Shown in pieces: positions 62,940 to 64,000 of a stretch of DNA of 64,000 nucleotides (positions are counted from its first letter, which is position 1; the number at the start of each line of letters is the position of its first letter). The notes below the pieces were generated by a model. It had not been told where the DNA came from. It did no database searches and worked only from the letters and a program-made list of their open reading frames with translations. This DNA is from Gloeothece verrucosa PCC 7822 (GTDB lineage: Bacteria > Cyanobacteriota > Cyanobacteriia > Cyanobacteriales > Microcystaceae), in assembly GCF_000147335.1 (NCBI RefSeq), contig NC_014501.1, positions 1,875,501 through 1,939,500 on the forward strand, read 5' to 3'. Made by a program: the position numbers and the translations under genes.

Positions 62940-64000
62940 CTAAGATTCCTCAGAAGTTTCTCGAGAAGACTCAATCGGCTCGGCGAAGGTTTCAATGATA
63001 GTATCTTCTCCTTGGTCTATTTCTGTTTCCTCTTCTTGAGGTGTTGATTTAGGCACTAATTCAACGGTTGCTTTTTCTTGCAGCCATTCGAGAGTTTTTT
63101 GAGTCTGTAATTCTTGGATGATAACTTCTCGTAAACGGTCTAGATCGATGTCTTGCCCTTGTAATTGCTGTTTGAGCTTATTATATCTTTCCTCAATGGC
63201 TTGGTTATCGACTTCAATGGATTCGACTTTAGCCACCTCAGTCAGCACGAGAGTTTGTTTCAATCGCTCCACCGCTTCAGGACGAGCATTATCTCGCATA
63301 CGGCCAATATTTTCTGAAGTAAAGAGGGTTTTGACATCTACTCCCATTTGTTGCATTTGTACAGCAGTTTGTCGCAGTAATTCGGTTATTTCTTCCTGAA
63401 TTAAAGTTTCGGGCAAATCTACGGTACTAATGTTCACTAATTCTTCAATGATGCGAGAGTGGATGCTATTTTTAGTCTCATTTTGGGCTTGTTCTGAGAA
63501 CTGTTTTTCTAGGTATTCACGCCACTCGGCCAGCGTTTCAAATTTTTGTTCGCTGTTTTCACTGATTTGTTCAGCCAACTCGTCATCAAGTTCGGGGAGT
63601 TCTTTAGTTTTAAGTTCCTTGAGGGTAACCGTAAAAATAGCTTCTTTGCCGGCTAATTCTTCTTGAGGATAATCCTCTGGGAAAGTGGCATTAATTTCTT
63701 TGGTTTCATCAGGTTTCATGCCGACAATGCCTTCGACGAATCCACTAATAAAGCGTCCTTCACCGAGTTCTACGCGAAAATCTGTCCCCTGTACGCCGGG
63801 GATAGCTTCTCCGGCTTGAGGTCCGTCGTTGGCTAGTGCGTAGTAATCGATAATTGCCACATCCCCAATTTGAGCGGGACGATCTTCAATGGGAACTAAG
63901 GTGACAAATTTTTCTCGTTGCTGTTCTAGCCACTCATCTATTTTTTGAGGATCATAGACGCTTTCTTCGGCTTTGATCTGAAGATTTTGATAATCTCCGA
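62940..64000 (-). CDS. tig: trigger factor, 5' end outside the window
   Basis: The stop is at 62940; the frame is open to the window edge, so the N-terminal ribosome-binding domain is missing here. The visible part holds the PPIase (FKBP-like) domain (PAQIGDVAIIDYYA, FVEGIVGMKPDETKEI, and FTVTLKELK) and the helical C-terminal chaperone arms (LEKQFSEQAQNETKNSIHSR, EVIIQELQTQKTLEWLQ). The end is an acidic Glu/Thr-rich tail. Trigger factor binds nascent chains at the ribosome. The tig-clpP-clpX order is standard. Confidence 0.95.
   Translation of the reverse strand, partial: GDYQNLQIKAEESVYDPQKIDEWLEQQREKFVTLVPIEDRPAQIGDVAIIDYYALANDGPQAGEAIPGVQGTDFRVELGEGRFISGFVEGIVGMKPDETKEINATFPEDYPQEELAGKEAIFTVTLKELKTKELPELDDELAEQISENSEQKFETLAEWREYLEKQFSEQAQNETKNSIHSRIIEELVNISTVDLPETLIQEEITELLRQTAVQMQQMGVDVKTLFTSENIGRMRDNARPEAVERLKQTLVLTEVAKVESIEVDNQAIEERYNKLKQQLQGQDIDLDRLREVIIQELQTQKTLEWLQEKATVELVPKSTPQEEETEIDQGEDTIIETFAEPIESSRETSEES

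Overview
The window is a stretch of cyanobacterial chromosome. Direct signs are a kaiABC clock cluster, a BCT1-type bicarbonate transporter (cmpABCD), hemF, queF, small protein families restricted to cyanobacteria (DUF2854, DUF2811, DUF928, CHAT/TPR, CHASE2), two PEP-CTERM proteins, and scattered copies of the octamer GCGATCGC (HIP1), for example near 345, 8535, 30227 and 60769. The moderately AT-rich composition and the gene content suggest a unicellular or colonial chroococcalean (Cyanothece/Gloeothece-like). The genus is inference.

Layout. 1-8.8 kb: the end of an EAL phosphodiesterase, an unknown protein, then kaiC-kaiB-kaiA on the minus strand. A hybrid histidine kinase with a dead receiver diverges from them. 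A PEP-CTERM protein and an RDD membrane protein follow. 8.8-11.4 kb: a mobile patch with a small ribbon-helix-helix protein, a folded-RNA candidate, an IS607-family element (serine recombinase TnpA plus TnpB) and a cluster of perfect hairpins. 11.4-18.6 kb: a carboxyl-terminal protease, a Nudix hydrolase, a lipoprotein, folD, and a PP2C phosphatase facing a Ser/Thr kinase, with a decayed second kinase between them. 18.6-23.1 kb: an NAD operon, pncB-nadD-nrtR-nadE, with the kinase as its last gene. 23-29.4 kb: YihY, NDH-2, a minimal SepF-like protein, several small proteins, and an 800-bp intergenic region with three DnaA boxes exactly 21 bp apart.

29.6-41.3 kb: a NapA-type antiporter, a desaturase-like enzyme, and cmpABCD. 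The substrate-binding protein carries the CmpA signature rather than the NrtA one. A 64-bp tandem repeat lies upstream of cmpA. DUF2854 and queF follow. 41.4-49.6 kb is the most unusual region. It holds two AAA_35-type ATPases, one fused to CHASE2 and one whose natural start is separated from the body by a ten-A tract. A secreted DUF928 protein overlaps tail to tail with a secreted TPR-CHAT caspase-like protein, and a helical-repeat protein follows. 50-64 kb: rodA, mrp, an SRPBCC protein, hemF, a choice-of-anchor-D PEP-CTERM protein, hpnB, a secreted cyclase, an alpha/beta hydrolase, and the tig-clpP-clpX proteostasis cluster, with tig running off the end.

How the genes work together: the kai genes form a complete oscillator; the NAD genes form a salvage/recycling route with its own repressor; cmpABCD is a complete bicarbonate importer; tig-clpP-clpX couples folding and proteolysis. 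The CHAT/CHASE2/DUF928/AAA_35 block is the best candidate for an uncharacterised system. Start codons were checked by eye. For several genes the longest frame starts at TTG, and a shorter start was preferred where the family supports it.
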